Shown here: piece by piece, positions 55,616-64,000 of the stretch | Layout: every line of letters begins with the position of its first letter | How positions within the stretch are numbered: the stretch's first letter is position 1 | Assembly (NCBI GenBank): GCA_963841995.1 | Contig: CAWJEX010000007.1 | Coordinates: 1-64,000, forward strand | Length of the DNA stretch: 64,000 bases | Direction of reading: 5' to 3' | From: DATDPM01 sp963841995 | GTDB taxonomy: Bacteria; Pseudomonadota; Alphaproteobacteria; DATDPM01 | Program-made: the position numbers and the translations under genes | The notes under the pieces: generated by a model | What the model was told of the DNA's origin: nothing | The model's input: only the letters and a program-made list of their open reading frames with translations | Databases searched by the model: none

Positions 55616-56694
55616 TTGAAATTCTGCCCGTCGACGGAAACCGCTTTGACCAGCGCATAAACTCGCGATCCGGGCCGAAGGTCAAGGTCATGGCGGGCGC
55701 GGGCGGTGATCCGCGCCCATATCGGCGCTCCGATATTGACCAAGACATCGACTTGTCCCGGGTCGCCAGCAACGATCTCGGACACAACCCCGGCAAAGAT
55801 ATTCAGAATGCTGATCGCCTTCGGGGGTTCGAGGGCAAGCGAGACGTCGCGGGAACGAATTCGCACCCGGAGTTTGTCACCCGGCGAAAGCGCCAAGCGC
55901 GGAACATGGAGAATGCCGCCGGGGAATGCCAGTCGGGTCAGGCCGAAAGCGACATCGTGATCGGCAACCGTCGCGGTTAAAACAGCGCCCGTCTCGAAAT
56001 CGCCGGTCAAGGGGCGCAGGTCCAGCCGGCTCATCATGGCATCGAGAGGCCCCACCGCGGCGACGCGGCCCTCCGAGATAAGGACGACCGAATCGGCAAG
56101 GCGCAGGACTTCCTCCGTGATGTGGCTCACATAGACGACGGGAATTTTCAGCTCGTCGCGCAGTCCCTCGATGAAGGGAAGAATTTCGGCCTTGCGTGGC
56201 GCATCGAGGGAGGCCAGCGGCTCGTCCAACAGAAGCAATCGCGGGCTTGTCAATACTGCGCGACCGATAGCAACCCGTTGCTTTTCACCGCCCGAGAGAT
56301 GGGCTGGATGGCGTTCCAGAAGCGGTTTCAGACCCAACAACGCGACGACGTGGTCGAATCCAATGCGGCGCTCGTCCGCCCGGACGCGACGCATGCCATA
56401 CGCCAAATTCCCGGCGACCGTCATCTGCGGGAAAAGCCGGCCTTCCTGGAACACATAGCCAATTCGACGGCGCTCCGGCGGGACGTCGATGCTGGATCGG
56501 GAATCGAACAGGGTCTTGCCGTCCAGCGCGATGCGGCCGGAATCGGGGCGCGCCAAGCCTGCGATCATGTTGGCGGTCGAGGTTTTGCCAGCCCCCGAAC
56601 GGCCAAATAGGGCCGTGATGCCGCCGCGGGCGACCGTGAATTCCACGTCGACGGAAAATTTTCCGAAGCTCCGTTTGGCCGCGACCTCAAGCAT
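55576..56694 (-). CDS. modC: Molybdate ABC transporter ATP-binding protein
   Basis: ATPase of the ModABC importer. The 372-residue product has a Walker A GRSGAGKTSTA, the ABC signature LSGGEKQRVAIGRA, Walker B RLLLLDEPLASLD, the His switch YVSHITEEVL, and a C-terminal TOBE (mop) domain (residues about 290-360, SILNIFAGVVSEIV) that binds molybdate in related proteins. It overlaps the modB stop by 8 bases. Third gene of modABC. Confidence 0.95.
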   Translation of the reverse strand: MLEVAAKRSFGKFSVDVEFTVARGGITALFGRSGAGKTSTANMIAGLARPDSGRIALDGKTLFDSRSSIDVPPERRRIGYVFQEGRLFPQMTVAGNLAYGMRRVRADERRIGFDHVVALLGLKPLLERHPAHLSGGEKQRVAIGRAVLTSPRLLLLDEPLASLDAPRKAEILPFIEGLRDELKIPVVYVSHITEEVLRLADSVVLISEGRVAAVGPLDAMMSRLDLRPLTGDFETGAVLTATVADHDVAFGLTRLAFPGGILHVPRLALSPGDKLRVRIRSRDVSLALEPPKAISILNIFAGVVSEIVAGDPGQVDVLVNIGAPIWARITARARHDLDLRPGSRVYALVKAVSVDGQNFKWDGQIQQQNRGT

Positions 56695-57391
56695 GGAATG
56701 AGCCGCCCATGCGGCGGACCAGACGCCGGGCTAAAATTTCGGAAGCGATCAGCGCGACCAACGCGAGCACGATTGAGATGACGGCCAGACGGAGCGCGCT
56801 GGCGTCGCCGCCGGGCGTTTGGGTGAAACTGAAAAGAGCGAGCGGCAAGGTCTGGGTTTGTCCCGGAATATTCGAGACGAAGGTGATGGTGGCACCGAAT
56901 TCGCCGATGCCGCGGATGAAGCCGAGAATGACGCCGGTGATGATCCCCGGAAAAATGAGGGGAAGCGTGACCGTGAAAAAGACGTCAATCGGCCCAGCAC
57001 CCAGCGTGCGTGCCGCCGCCTCCAGTCTTTGATCGACGGCTTCGATCGAAAGCCTTATCGCTCGAACCATCAGCGGAAATGCCATCACCGCCGCCGCCAC
57101 CGCTGCCCCCTTCCAATTGAAGGCGAGGGTGATTCCCAGATGATCGTGCAGCCAGGCCCCGATCAGCCCGCGCCGCCCCAATAGGACAAGCAGCGCGTAG
57201 CCGACGACCACCGGCGGCAGAACAAGCGGCAGATGGACGATGCCGTTTACGAGGAGCTTGCCCGGAAATTCGTACCGGGCGAACAGCCAAGCGGCCAAGA
57301 TTCCGAGGGGAAGGCTGATCACCACGCTCCAGAAGCCGACGCGTAAACTTAGCGCCAGGGCTTCGGCTTCGAGCGGGGTGAGGGACAACAC
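56687..57391 (-). CDS. modB: Molybdate ABC transporter permease
   Basis: 234-residue inner-membrane permease with five or six hydrophobic helices and the ModB cytoplasmic EAA-type loop (EAAARTLGAGPIDVFFTVTLPL). The LPLVLPPVVVGYALLVLLG segment near residue 50 is typical. It starts 4 bases after modA and overlaps modC. Works with ModA and ModC. Confidence 0.94.
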   Translation of the reverse strand: MLSLTPLEAEALALSLRVGFWSVVISLPLGILAAWLFARYEFPGKLLVNGIVHLPLVLPPVVVGYALLVLLGRRGLIGAWLHDHLGITLAFNWKGAAVAAAVMAFPLMVRAIRLSIEAVDQRLEAAARTLGAGPIDVFFTVTLPLIFPGIITGVILGFIRGIGEFGATITFVSNIPGQTQTLPLALFSFTQTPGGDASALRLAVISIVLALVALIASEILARRLVRRMGGSFHA

Positions 57392-57395
57392 GGGA

Positions 57396-58181
57396 TTAGG
57401 GCACCATGAATCCGAATTTCTTGAAGATCGCCTGAGCCGGTGGACTGCGCAAGAACTGATAGAAGCCGCGGGCAGTCTCGGACACGGTTTTCATGACGGC
57501 AATCGGGTAGGTGACCGGCGGATGGCTGTCCTCGGGAAAGGTGCCGACAACCATCACCTTGCTGCTCGCCGACACGTCGGTAGCGTAAACGATTCCGGCC
57601 GCCGCCTCACCGCGCTCGACCAGCGCCAACACCGAGCGGACATCAATGGCGTAGGCGGTCTTGTCGGCCACCGAATCCCACACCCCCAAATGCTCCAGCG
57701 CGGCCTTTCCGTAGGTTCCGGCGGGAACATTGGCCGGATCGCCCATGGCCAGCCTTCCGTCTTTTAGAGCAGCGGCCAGCGAGAAGCCGGGTGCAATTTT
57801 CAGCGACAAAGGCGCATCCTTCGGGGCAATCAGCACCAAACTGTTTCCCAGGAATTCCGCCCGGGTCGAAGCGTCGATCAGATCGCGCTTCGCCAGATAA
57901 TCCATCCACTCTTCATTGGCGGAAATGAATAAATCCGCCGGCGCGCCGCTTTCGATTTGCTTGGCGAGAGTGGCCGACGCGGCGTAGGAAACCACGACCT
58001 TGCCATGACCTTCCGCCGTATAATCTTGCACCGCGGCATCGAGGGCATCTTTGAGGCTGGCCGCGGCAAAAACGGTGACCGTGTGTTCTTGCGCATGGGA
58101 CGAGACCGGCAGAAGAAATGTTACCGCCGCCACGAACGCCGCCGCCATCAAGCGCCGGCGCGTGATTTGAAACGTCGTCAT
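57396..58181 (-). CDS. modA: Periplasmic molybdate-binding protein
   Basis: 261 residues with a signal peptide (AAAFVAAVTFLLPVSSHA). The mature part has TVFAAASLKDALDAAVQDY, then VVSYAASATLAKQIESGAPADLF and YFSAN-like FISANEEWMDYLAKRDL, oxyanion-binding segments of ModA, and GRLAMGDPANVPAGTYG. First gene of modABC. I saw no clear ModE box in the 86 bases upstream. Confidence 0.95.
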   Translation of the reverse strand: MTTFQITRRRLMAAAFVAAVTFLLPVSSHAQEHTVTVFAAASLKDALDAAVQDYTAEGHGKVVVSYAASATLAKQIESGAPADLFISANEEWMDYLAKRDLIDASTRAEFLGNSLVLIAPKDAPLSLKIAPGFSLAAALKDGRLAMGDPANVPAGTYGKAALEHLGVWDSVADKTAYAIDVRSVLALVERGEAAAGIVYATDVSASSKVMVVGTFPEDSHPPVTYPIAVMKTVSETARGFYQFLRSPPAQAIFKKFGFMVP

Positions 58182-58267
58182 TGAATCCCCCCTTGATGCT
58201 TACCGGGAGGAATAAATCGAAGTCATGACAACTTGAAAAATCGTCTTTATTGATCGGCAGAGAGCTT

Positions 58268-58666
58268 CTAGCTATCGCCGTATAGCGTCTTGGGATCGGT
58301 TGTGACACCGGCGATTTCAGTCAGTCCGCCGTCGCGCGCCGCGCGATAGAAGCAGCTTCGTCTTCCGGTGTGACAGGCAACGCCCTTCTGATCGACGAGC
58401 AACAGGATCGCATCGCCGTCGCAATCGACGCGAAGATCGATAAGAGTTTGGGTCTGGCCCGAGGTCTCACCCTTGCGCCAAAGCTTTTTGCGGGAGCGCG
58501 ACCAATACCAAACTTCGCGGGTCTCAAGCGTCTTGCCGACGGCCTCACGATCCATCCAGGCTTGCATCAGGACTTCGCCCGTATCGTGCTGCTGGGCGAT
58601 CGCGCAGACCAGCCCGTTCGCATCGAAGGTGAGGGCCTTGAGAATTTCCGCAGGTACCTCAGTCAT
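58268..58666 (-). CDS. hisI: Phosphoribosyl-AMP cyclohydrolase
   Basis: Zinc enzyme of histidine synthesis that opens the purine ring of phosphoribosyl-AMP. The 132-residue product has LVCAIAQQHDTGEVLMQAWMD, YWSRSRKKLWRKGETSGQ, the metal-binding DCDGDAILLLVD and CHTGRRSCFYR motifs. Single-domain form without HisE. Stands next to znuA without obvious linkage. Confidence 0.95.
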   Translation of the reverse strand: MTEVPAEILKALTFDANGLVCAIAQQHDTGEVLMQAWMDREAVGKTLETREVWYWSRSRKKLWRKGETSGQTQTLIDLRVDCDGDAILLLVDQKGVACHTGRRSCFYRAARDGGLTEIAGVTTDPKTLYGDS

Positions 58667-58732
58667 CGATTGTCTCCGCCGAGGCCGGAATGCGGCCTTA
58701 AAACAGCTAGATCGCCGTTCGAAGGCGTTCTG

Positions 58733-59713
58733 TCAACCGGGTGGGGGGAGGAGGCAGGCCCGCAAATTCTCGGCCAGATGCCAGAGAACCTCCGAATAGA
58801 GGTCGGGGCCCGCCGGAAGTTCGGCGCCGATATCGTCCAAAGTGCCGGATTTGACCTTTGTTCCCGAAATGATGGTACGAACGATGGCGGGCTCGAATTG
58901 CGGTTCGGTGAAAATGCAGCGGACCTGGCCCGACGCCGCCAGCGTGTGCAGCTCACGAATGCGCTTGGCGCCGGGCGCGCGATCCGGCGAGAGGGTAACG
59001 GCCCCGAGCGAAACGAGGCCGAAGCGCCGTTCGAAATATTGCAGGGCGTCGTGAAAAACGATGAAAGACACGCCGCGAACCGGGGCCACCCGGTCGGCGA
59101 TTTGCGCCTCGAGCCCGGCCAGCCGTTGATCGGTCGCCGCGGCATTTGCGGCATAGCGGTTGGCATGAGCCGGATCCGCCGCGGACAAGACCTGAGCGAT
59201 GGCGCGGACCATGACGCGGCCGTTTTCCGGGTCCATCCAGATATGGGGATCGGGGCCGGTGCTTGCCGGCGCCGGCTGGCCGGCTTCGCCCACGGGATCG
59301 GCCGGCCGCACCGGCAGAATGCCGATACCCGGCACGTCGATCAGCGCGATCGCTCGACCCCGGCTAAGCGCCGCGATCGGCTTGATGAACGACACTTCGA
59401 GCGACGGTCCGATCCAAAAAATGAGGTCGGCGCGCTCCAACGCCCGCGCTTCAGAAGGGCGGACGGCATGAGTATGGGGCGATTCGCCGCCGCCGATCAG
59501 CAGGTCCGGCTGTCCCACGCCGTCCATGACCGAAGCGACCAGGCTGTAAACCGGCTTGATCGTGGCGGCAACCCTGATGGCGGCCGATGCCGGAGCAGGG
59601 AACAACAGGAAAACGACGGCGGGAAATGCGGCCGATACCGCCCACCGCCAGGCGGCGCGAGGCGGCAGAATCCGACGCTGAAACGAGGCCGCGAGTTCGT
59701 TATAATATAACAT
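58733..59713 (-). CDS. znuA: Zinc ABC transporter substrate-binding protein ZnuA
   Basis: Periplasmic zinc-binding protein. From ATG 59713 the product has a long signal region (AVSAAFPAVVFLLFPAPASA), then TIKPVYSLVASVMDG, the His-containing GGGESPHTHAVRPSEARAL, DPHIWMDPENG, FIVFHDALQYF and the late TLDDIGAELP. The usual His-rich loop is short. A Zur-box-like palindrome covers the start codon itself, so the true start could be slightly different. Divergent from zur-znuC-znuB. Confidence 0.9.
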   Translation of the reverse strand: MLYYNELAASFQRRILPPRAAWRWAVSAAFPAVVFLLFPAPASAAIRVAATIKPVYSLVASVMDGVGQPDLLIGGGESPHTHAVRPSEARALERADLIFWIGPSLEVSFIKPIAALSRGRAIALIDVPGIGILPVRPADPVGEAGQPAPASTGPDPHIWMDPENGRVMVRAIAQVLSAADPAHANRYAANAAATDQRLAGLEAQIADRVAPVRGVSFIVFHDALQYFERRFGLVSLGAVTLSPDRAPGAKRIRELHTLAASGQVRCIFTEPQFEPAIVRTIISGTKVKSGTLDDIGAELPAGPDLYSEVLWHLAENLRACLLPPPG

Positions 59714-59715
59714 AC
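59697..59715. promoter_or_regulatory. Zur-box-like palindrome at the znuA start
   Basis: GTTATAATATAAC at 59699-59711 is a near-perfect palindrome that matches the core of alphaproteobacterial Zur operators (ATGTTATA-n-TATAACAT type). It lies over the znuA start codon in the divergent region with zur. Zn-loaded Zur here would block znuA and likely zur-znuCB. Confidence 0.7.
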
Positions 59716-59725
59716 GTTCCGTACG

Positions 59726-59744
59726 ATATAATGTAACATTTATA
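59726..59744. promoter_or_regulatory. Second, weaker Zur-box-like site
   Basis: GATATAATGTAACATTT reads on the other strand as AAATGTTACATTATATC, which keeps one good half-site (AAATGTTA) of the same operator type. It lies 17 bases before the zur ATG (59761). Confidence 0.5.
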
Positions 59745-59760
59745 GTACAGCAGGTTGCGA

Positions 59761-60291
59761 ATGACTCAAGCCGTAAAAATATCCGAGCCGAAAACCGGGC
59801 GCCGGGCACGCGCCGGGTTTCCCCGCCGCGGCCATGACCACGGCCCCTGCGTCGAGGATGCGGTTTCCCGTGCGGCCGAGCTCTGCGCCCGGCGCGGGCT
59901 GCCGCTCACGGAATCGCGGCGGCGCGTTCTCGAACTCGTCTGGCGGAGCCATAAGCCGATCGGCGCCTATGAGATTTTGGCCAGGCTGCGCCGCCGCGGC
60001 CGGACGGCCGCTCCACCGACGGTTTATCGCGCACTCGATTTCCTATTGGACCAGGGTTTTGTCCATCGCATCGAATCGCAGAGCGCGTTTGTCGGCTGCG
60101 CCCATCCCGAGGCGGTCCATGCCGGCCAATTTCTGATCTGCGGGTCCTGCGGGGTGGCAGCCGAGCTCAACAATTCGCGAATTCAGAAGGCCATAGCAAA
60201 AAGCGCAAAGACCGCCGGTTTTTCCGTCGAACGCCAGACCATCGAGTTGCGTGGACTATGTCCGCGCTGCCAGCCCCGGCGCAAACGCTAA
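59761..60291 (+). CDS. zur: Zinc uptake regulator Zur (Fur family)
   Basis: 176 residues. The DNA-binding part has LPLTESRRRVLELVWRSHKPIGAYEIL and APPTVYRALDFLLDQGFVHRIE. The sensor part has FVGCAHPEAVHAGQFLICGSCG and LRGLCPRCQPRR, whose two CxxC motifs form the structural zinc site. N-terminal residues (RGHDHGPC) add more ligands. In the operon with znuC and znuB and divergent from znuA, so its role as zinc repressor is well supported. Start at ATG 59761; TTG 59755 is possible. Confidence 0.92.
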   Translation: MTQAVKISEPKTGRRARAGFPRRGHDHGPCVEDAVSRAAELCARRGLPLTESRRRVLELVWRSHKPIGAYEILARLRRRGRTAAPPTVYRALDFLLDQGFVHRIESQSAFVGCAHPEAVHAGQFLICGSCGVAAELNNSRIQKAIAKSAKTAGFSVERQTIELRGLCPRCQPRRKR

Positions 60292-60292
60292 C

Positions 60293-61078
60293 ATGTCGGC
60301 CCTCCTCCTGACGGCGGAGAATATCGATGTGCAGTTCGGGCCGCGCAGCGTGCTCTCCCATGTGTCGCTGACCGTTCATTCCGGGGAGATCGTCAGCCTG
60401 ATCGGGCCGAATGGCGCCGGCAAGACGACCCTGGTTCGAGTCGTCTTGGGCCTGGTTGCCCCCGCCGCTGGCCGGATCGCCGCCAAGCCGGGCCTGCGCA
60501 TCGGCTATATGCCCCAATCCTTGAGCGTCGATGAAATCTTGCCGCTCACGGCAACGCGATTTTTGTCGCTCGCTGGGGGGACCAAGGAAAAAACCGCTCA
60601 AGCATTGGACGAGGTCGGCGCCGATTATATCGCGCGTTCCCAGCTCTCCGATCTATCCGGCGGCGAGCTGCGGCGGGTCTTGCTGGCGCGCGCTCTGCTT
60701 CGCGAGCCGGAGCTTCTGGTCCTCGACGAGCCAGTCCAAGGCGTCGATGTCGTCGGCCAGTCGGAGCTCTACGATCTCATCACCGGCCTTCGCAACCGCA
60801 CCGGCTGCGGCATCCTCATGGTGTCTCACGATCTCCACGTGGTGATGGCGGCAACCGACCGGGTGGTGTGCATCAATCATCACGTCTGCTGCACGGGAAA
60901 ACCTGAGGCGGTCAGCCGTCATCCGGAATATCTCGCTCTCTTCGGGCCCTACGCGGCGAAGAGACTGGCGCTTTATACCCACGGCCACGATCACCGCCAT
61001 GACGACAAAGGCGATGTCGTGCCGCTTACACCGAGCGGCGGCCGGGCCGCCAAACCGAAGATCGATGTCCATGGATGA
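60293..61078 (+). CDS. znuC: Zinc ABC transporter ATP-binding protein ZnuC
   Basis: 261 residues. Walker A IGPNGAGKTTLVRV, signature DLSGGELRRVLLARALL, Walker B LLVLDEPVQGVD and the His switch MVSHDLHVVMA are all present. A histidine- and aspartate-rich C-terminal end (YTHGHDHRHDDKGD) may bind zinc. Starts 1 base after the zur stop; overlaps znuB. Confidence 0.95.
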   Translation: MSALLLTAENIDVQFGPRSVLSHVSLTVHSGEIVSLIGPNGAGKTTLVRVVLGLVAPAAGRIAAKPGLRIGYMPQSLSVDEILPLTATRFLSLAGGTKEKTAQALDEVGADYIARSQLSDLSGGELRRVLLARALLREPELLVLDEPVQGVDVVGQSELYDLITGLRNRTGCGILMVSHDLHVVMAATDRVVCINHHVCCTGKPEAVSRHPEYLALFGPYAAKRLALYTHGHDHRHDDKGDVVPLTPSGGRAAKPKIDVHG

Positions 61079-61871
61079 TTTTCTGGTCCGAGCCTTCGTG
61101 GCGGGCGCCGGAGTAGCACTGGCGGCCGGGCCGCTCGGGTCCTTTATCGTTTGGGGGCGAATGGCCTATTTCGGCGAAGCGCTCGCTCATTCCGCCTTGC
61201 TCGGGGTGGCGATCGGGCTTGCGATCGGCGCCGATCCGACCTCGCCGGTCATCTTCGTCGCCGGGCTCGTCGGCGTGGCCCTCGCCTTGCTTCAAGGAGG
61301 CCGCGGCATCGCCGGCGACACCATGCTCGGCATTTTCGCCCAATCCACCTTGGCGCTGGGATTGGTGGTGTTGTCGTTCCTTCGCACCGTCCGCGTCGAT
61401 CTCTTAGGCTATCTCTTCGGCGACGTGCTGGCGGTGACACCCGGGGATATCGGGCGGATCTGGATCGCGGCCCTCGTATCGCTGGCGGTTCTAGCCGCGA
61501 TTTGGCGGCCGCTGTTGTCGCTCACCATCCACGAGGAATTGGCGCGGGTCGAAGGCGTTGCGGTCGCGCGTGTTCGAATCGTCTTCATGTTGCTGGTGGC
61601 GGTGATCGTCGCTTTCGCGATGAAGATCGTCGGCTTGCTGCCGATGACGGCGCTTCTGATCATTCCCGCGGCGGCGGCGCGGCGATTCGCCCGCACGCCC
61701 GAGCAGATGGCGGGATTGGCCGCCGTCATCGGCTGTACAGCGGTCGGCTTCGGACTTTGGAGCTCGGCGATCTGGGATACGCCGTCGGGACCGTCGATCG
61801 TGGTCGCGGCGACGGTGATCTTCGTTCTATCGCGCCTCGGTTTCGGCTTCAGGCTCGCGCCGCGGCCCTGA
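61071..61871 (+). CDS. znuB: Zinc ABC transporter permease ZnuB
   Basis: 266-residue membrane permease of the ABC-3 family with about eight helices. It reads GPLGSFIVWGRMAYFGEALAH, LLGVAIGLAIGADP, DLLGYLFGDVLAVTPGDI and MKIVGLLPMTALLIIPAAAARRF, the typical blocks. ATG at 61071 or 61065 overlaps the znuC stop. Final gene of the zur-znuC-znuB operon; convergent with metC by 23 bases. Confidence 0.94.
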   Translation: MDDFLVRAFVAGAGVALAAGPLGSFIVWGRMAYFGEALAHSALLGVAIGLAIGADPTSPVIFVAGLVGVALALLQGGRGIAGDTMLGIFAQSTLALGLVVLSFLRTVRVDLLGYLFGDVLAVTPGDIGRIWIAALVSLAVLAAIWRPLLSLTIHEELARVEGVAVARVRIVFMLLVAVIVAFAMKIVGLLPMTALLIIPAAAARRFARTPEQMAGLAAVIGCTAVGFGLWSSAIWDTPSGPSIVVAATVIFVLSRLGFGFRLAPRP

Positions 61872-63045
61872 GCCGTTCGAATCCGGCTTCGAGATCCGCG
61901 ATCAGATCGTCCGGATCTTCGAGCCCGGCGTGAAGCCGGATATAGGGGCCTTTTTCCGTCCATTCCGTCGCCGTGCGCGAAATCCACGGCTCGACGGGAA
62001 GGATAAGGCTCTCGAAGCCGCCCCAACTGAAGCCCATGCCGAAAAGCTTCATGCCGTCGAGCATGGCGACGACCGCCGAATCCGGCGCCGGTTTCAGAAT
62101 CATCGCGAAGAGACCGGTGGCGCCGGTGAAATCCCGCGTCCAGAGCGCGTGATTGGGATCCTCGGGAAGGGCAGGGTGGATCACCCGCGCGACCTCGTCC
62201 CGCCTTTTGAGCCAGGTCGCCAACATCACGCCGGTTTCCTGATGGCGGGCGAGCCGCACCGAAAGGGTCCGCAAGCCGCGAAGGCCGAGGAAGATTTCAT
62301 CCGCCCCCGCCGAATTGCCGACTGCGACCGCCATGGTTTTGACCGCGTGAAAAATCTTTTCGTTGCCGGTCACGATGACGCCCAGCATCGCATCGGAATG
62401 GCCTGCAATGTATTTGGTCGCGGCATGCAACACGATATCGACGCCATGCGTGAACGGCTGGAAATACAGCGGCGTTGCCCAGGTATTGTCGATGACCGTC
62501 AGGACGCCATGCTTCCGCGCGACCGCGGCGATCGCCGGAACGTCTTGAATTTCGAAGGTGAGCGAACCCGGCGATTCGAGATAGATGACCTTGGTATTCG
62601 GCTTGATCAGCGCGGCAATGCCGGCGCCGATCAGTGGATCGTAGTAGGCGACTTCAATGCCAAGTTGGATCAGGACATCGCAGAATTTGCGCGTCGGATT
62701 GTAGACCGTATCGACCATCAGCAAATGGTCGCCGGCTTTCAAAGTCGCTAGAAGCGTGATCGCGATCGCCGCCAGCCCCGACGAAACCGAGATCGCGCGG
62801 TGGCCGCCTTCGATCTCGGCGATGGCCTGTTCGAAGGCAAAGCTCGCCGGTGTGCCGATGCGGCCGTAATAGACTCCTTCGAAGGGCTTGCGAATCAATT
62901 CCCGGAGCTTCGCGACCGTGGGGAACAGCACGGTCGAAGCGTGATAGACGGGCGGATTGACGATGCCGGAATGAGCCTCAGGGGATCGCCCCGCGGTGAT
63001 CAGCTTCGTATCCTTCTTCACGGGTTTTTTTAGGTCTTTTTTCAC
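61849..63045 (-). CDS. metC: Cystathionine beta-lyase
   Basis: PLP enzyme that splits cystathionine to homocysteine, pyruvate and ammonia. The product has DTKLITAGRSPEAHSGIVNP, YGRIGTPASFAFEQAIAEIEG, SVSSGLAAIAITLLA, VIDNTWATPLYFQP and the Schiff-base Lys in LHAATKYIAGHSDAMLG, then FSWGGFESLILPV. The GTG at 63045 fits the usual family N-terminus (KKDTKL); a GTG at 63126 would overlap sseA by 46 bases. Together with metY the window holds two routes to homocysteine. Confidence 0.9.
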   Translation of the reverse strand: MKKDLKKPVKKDTKLITAGRSPEAHSGIVNPPVYHASTVLFPTVAKLRELIRKPFEGVYYGRIGTPASFAFEQAIAEIEGGHRAISVSSGLAAIAITLLATLKAGDHLLMVDTVYNPTRKFCDVLIQLGIEVAYYDPLIGAGIAALIKPNTKVIYLESPGSLTFEIQDVPAIAAVARKHGVLTVIDNTWATPLYFQPFTHGVDIVLHAATKYIAGHSDAMLGVIVTGNEKIFHAVKTMAVAVGNSAGADEIFLGLRGLRTLSVRLARHQETGVMLATWLKRRDEVARVIHPALPEDPNHALWTRDFTGATGLFAMILKPAPDSAVVAMLDGMKLFGMGFSWGGFESLILPVEPWISRTATEWTEKGPYIRLHAGLEDPDDLIADLEAGFERLRAAARA

Positions 63046-63080
63046 GTTATTCGCTAGCGGAGGCCGGCCCTTCGCCGCCG

Positions 63081-63932
63081 CTAGGGTTCGATCGGGGTAT
63101 CGGCTTGCGCTCCCCACTCCGACCACGATCCGTCATAGACCGCAGCGTCGCGCCGCCCGAGAAGATAAAGGGCAAACGCCAGGGCCGACGCGGTGACGCC
63201 GGAACCGCAGCTGGCAACGATCGGTTTTGTGAGATCAATACCCGCCGCCGAGAAGCGATGAGCCAGTTTATCGGCGGGAAGCAGCGTCTTCGTCGCTGGA
63301 TCGAGAATTTCCGGATAGGGAAGATTGACGGATCCCGGAATATGCCCGGGGCGCACACCCGGCCGCGGCTCCGGTTCCTTCGCCGCAAAGCGCGCCGCCG
63401 AACGTGCGTCGACGACTTGCTCGGCTTTCGATTTCACATTGGCGCGCATCTGATCGATATCGCGCACCAACAGATGATTCATCCGCGAGGTGAAATGGCG
63501 GCGATGCGGCGTCGCCTCGCCGGATTCGACGGGACGGCTTTCGTCGCGCCATTTCGGAAGACCGCCGTTCAGAACCGCGACGTCCTCATGGCCGAAGACG
63601 CGGAACATCCACCACACCCGCGCCGCGCTGAACAGCCCAGCGCCGTCGTAAATCACGACGCGGCTGCCATCGCCCAGTCCCATCCGGCGCATATGGGAGG
63701 AAAACTTCTCCGACGATGGAAGCATGTGCGGATAGGGCGAGCTCTTGTCCGAGATCTCGTCGATATCGAAGAACACGGCGCCCGGAATATGCGCCTCCTT
63801 GTACTCGGCCAAGGCGTCGCGGTTCTGCGACGGCATATACCACGAGCCGTCGACCACGCGCACGTCGGGCGCGGAGAGATGTTTGGCCAGCCAATCGGTT
63901 TCGACCAAAGCCTCGGAATGCTTGTAACTCAT
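63081..63932 (-). CDS. sseA: 3-mercaptopyruvate sulfurtransferase
   Basis: Two-domain rhodanese. From ATG 63932 (GAGGAA site 8 bases upstream) it has LVETDWLAKHL, VDGSWYMPSQNRDALAEY, GAVFFDIDEISD, SRVVIYDGAGLFSAARVWWMF in the first domain, and the catalytic Cys in VASCGSGVTASALAFAL, the CGSGVTA loop that marks mercaptopyruvate rather than thiosulfate use. Ends with GSWSEWGAQ. A longer N-terminus to 63989 is possible. Upstream of metC on the same strand, forming a sulfur amino acid pair. Confidence 0.94.
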   Translation of the reverse strand: MSYKHSEALVETDWLAKHLSAPDVRVVDGSWYMPSQNRDALAEYKEAHIPGAVFFDIDEISDKSSPYPHMLPSSEKFSSHMRRMGLGDGSRVVIYDGAGLFSAARVWWMFRVFGHEDVAVLNGGLPKWRDESRPVESGEATPHRRHFTSRMNHLLVRDIDQMRANVKSKAEQVVDARSAARFAAKEPEPRPGVRPGHIPGSVNLPYPEILDPATKTLLPADKLAHRFSAAGIDLTKPIVASCGSGVTASALAFALYLLGRRDAAVYDGSWSEWGAQADTPIEP

Positions 63933-64000
63933 CGGCCATTTCCTCGGTTCGAACGGATAAACATTGGGCGCGGTTTCGGCAATCGTCACTTTGTAAATTC

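Overview
The window reads as chromosomal sequence of an alphaproteobacterium of fairly high G+C. The evidence is gene content and order: a MucR regulator, the nrdR-ribD-ribE-ribBA-ribH-nusB-thiL block, bamE / yceD-rpmF-plsX-fabH-ihfA-merR-tRNA-Pro, rplM-rpsI-argC, an aminotransferase-hom-recJ row, an NDUFS4-like complex I accessory protein, a class I PHA synthase and a K+-independent proton pyrophosphatase. A Rhodospirillales-like or neighbouring lineage is my best guess, but I cannot place it more finely. No insertion sequence, prophage or CRISPR array was seen.

Layout. 1-2.3 kb: start of hemB, metY, and a divergent LdtR/MarR-type regulator. 2.4-7.0 kb: a tightly coupled biotin operon bioF-bioH-like-bioC-bioD-bioA. 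7.0-10.4 kb: a membrane PAS histidine kinase, small genes, mucR and rpiB. 10.5-19.9 kb: glyA, nrdR, the riboflavin genes, nusB, thiL, a FliL-like protein and hppA. 20-24.7 kb: envelope, fatty-acid initiation and nucleoid genes, ending in tRNA-Pro(GGG). 24.7-31.9 kb: a signalling cluster of two sensor kinases, three single-domain receivers and a large protein with degenerate GGDEF/EAL-like character, with a tiny pqqA-like gene inside it. 32-35.6 kb: cutA, ribosomal proteins L13 and S9, argC and a gamma carbonic anhydrase. 35.6-45 kb: phaC, two OmpA-like lipoproteins, aminotransferase-hom-recJ, tRNA-Glu. 45-55 kb: cheZ, a DUF2927-antiporter-DUF192 operon, O-methyltransferase, tRNA-Pro(TGG), a complex I accessory protein, a Tat-type beta-carbonic-anhydrase-like protein, a GNAT protein and small secreted proteins, tRNA-Arg. 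55-64 kb: modABC, hisI, the zinc uptake locus znuA / zur-znuC-znuB with Zur-box-like palindromes, metC and sseA.

Two things stand out. First, at least eight genes (ldtR-like, a PAS kinase, rpiB, thiL, a hybrid kinase, a secreted protein, a carbonic-anhydrase-like gene and a small hypothetical gene) are each broken by what looks like exactly one extra base, and two more (ribD and a DUF2927 gene) each carry one in-frame stop where a Gln codon would fit. Several of these are housekeeping genes, so insertion-type sequencing error is the likeliest cause; real decay cannot be excluded from sequence alone. Second, a 25-codon pqqA-like gene at 31213-31290, with a strong ribosome binding site and a perfect rho-independent terminator, stands alone with no pqqB-E genes nearby.
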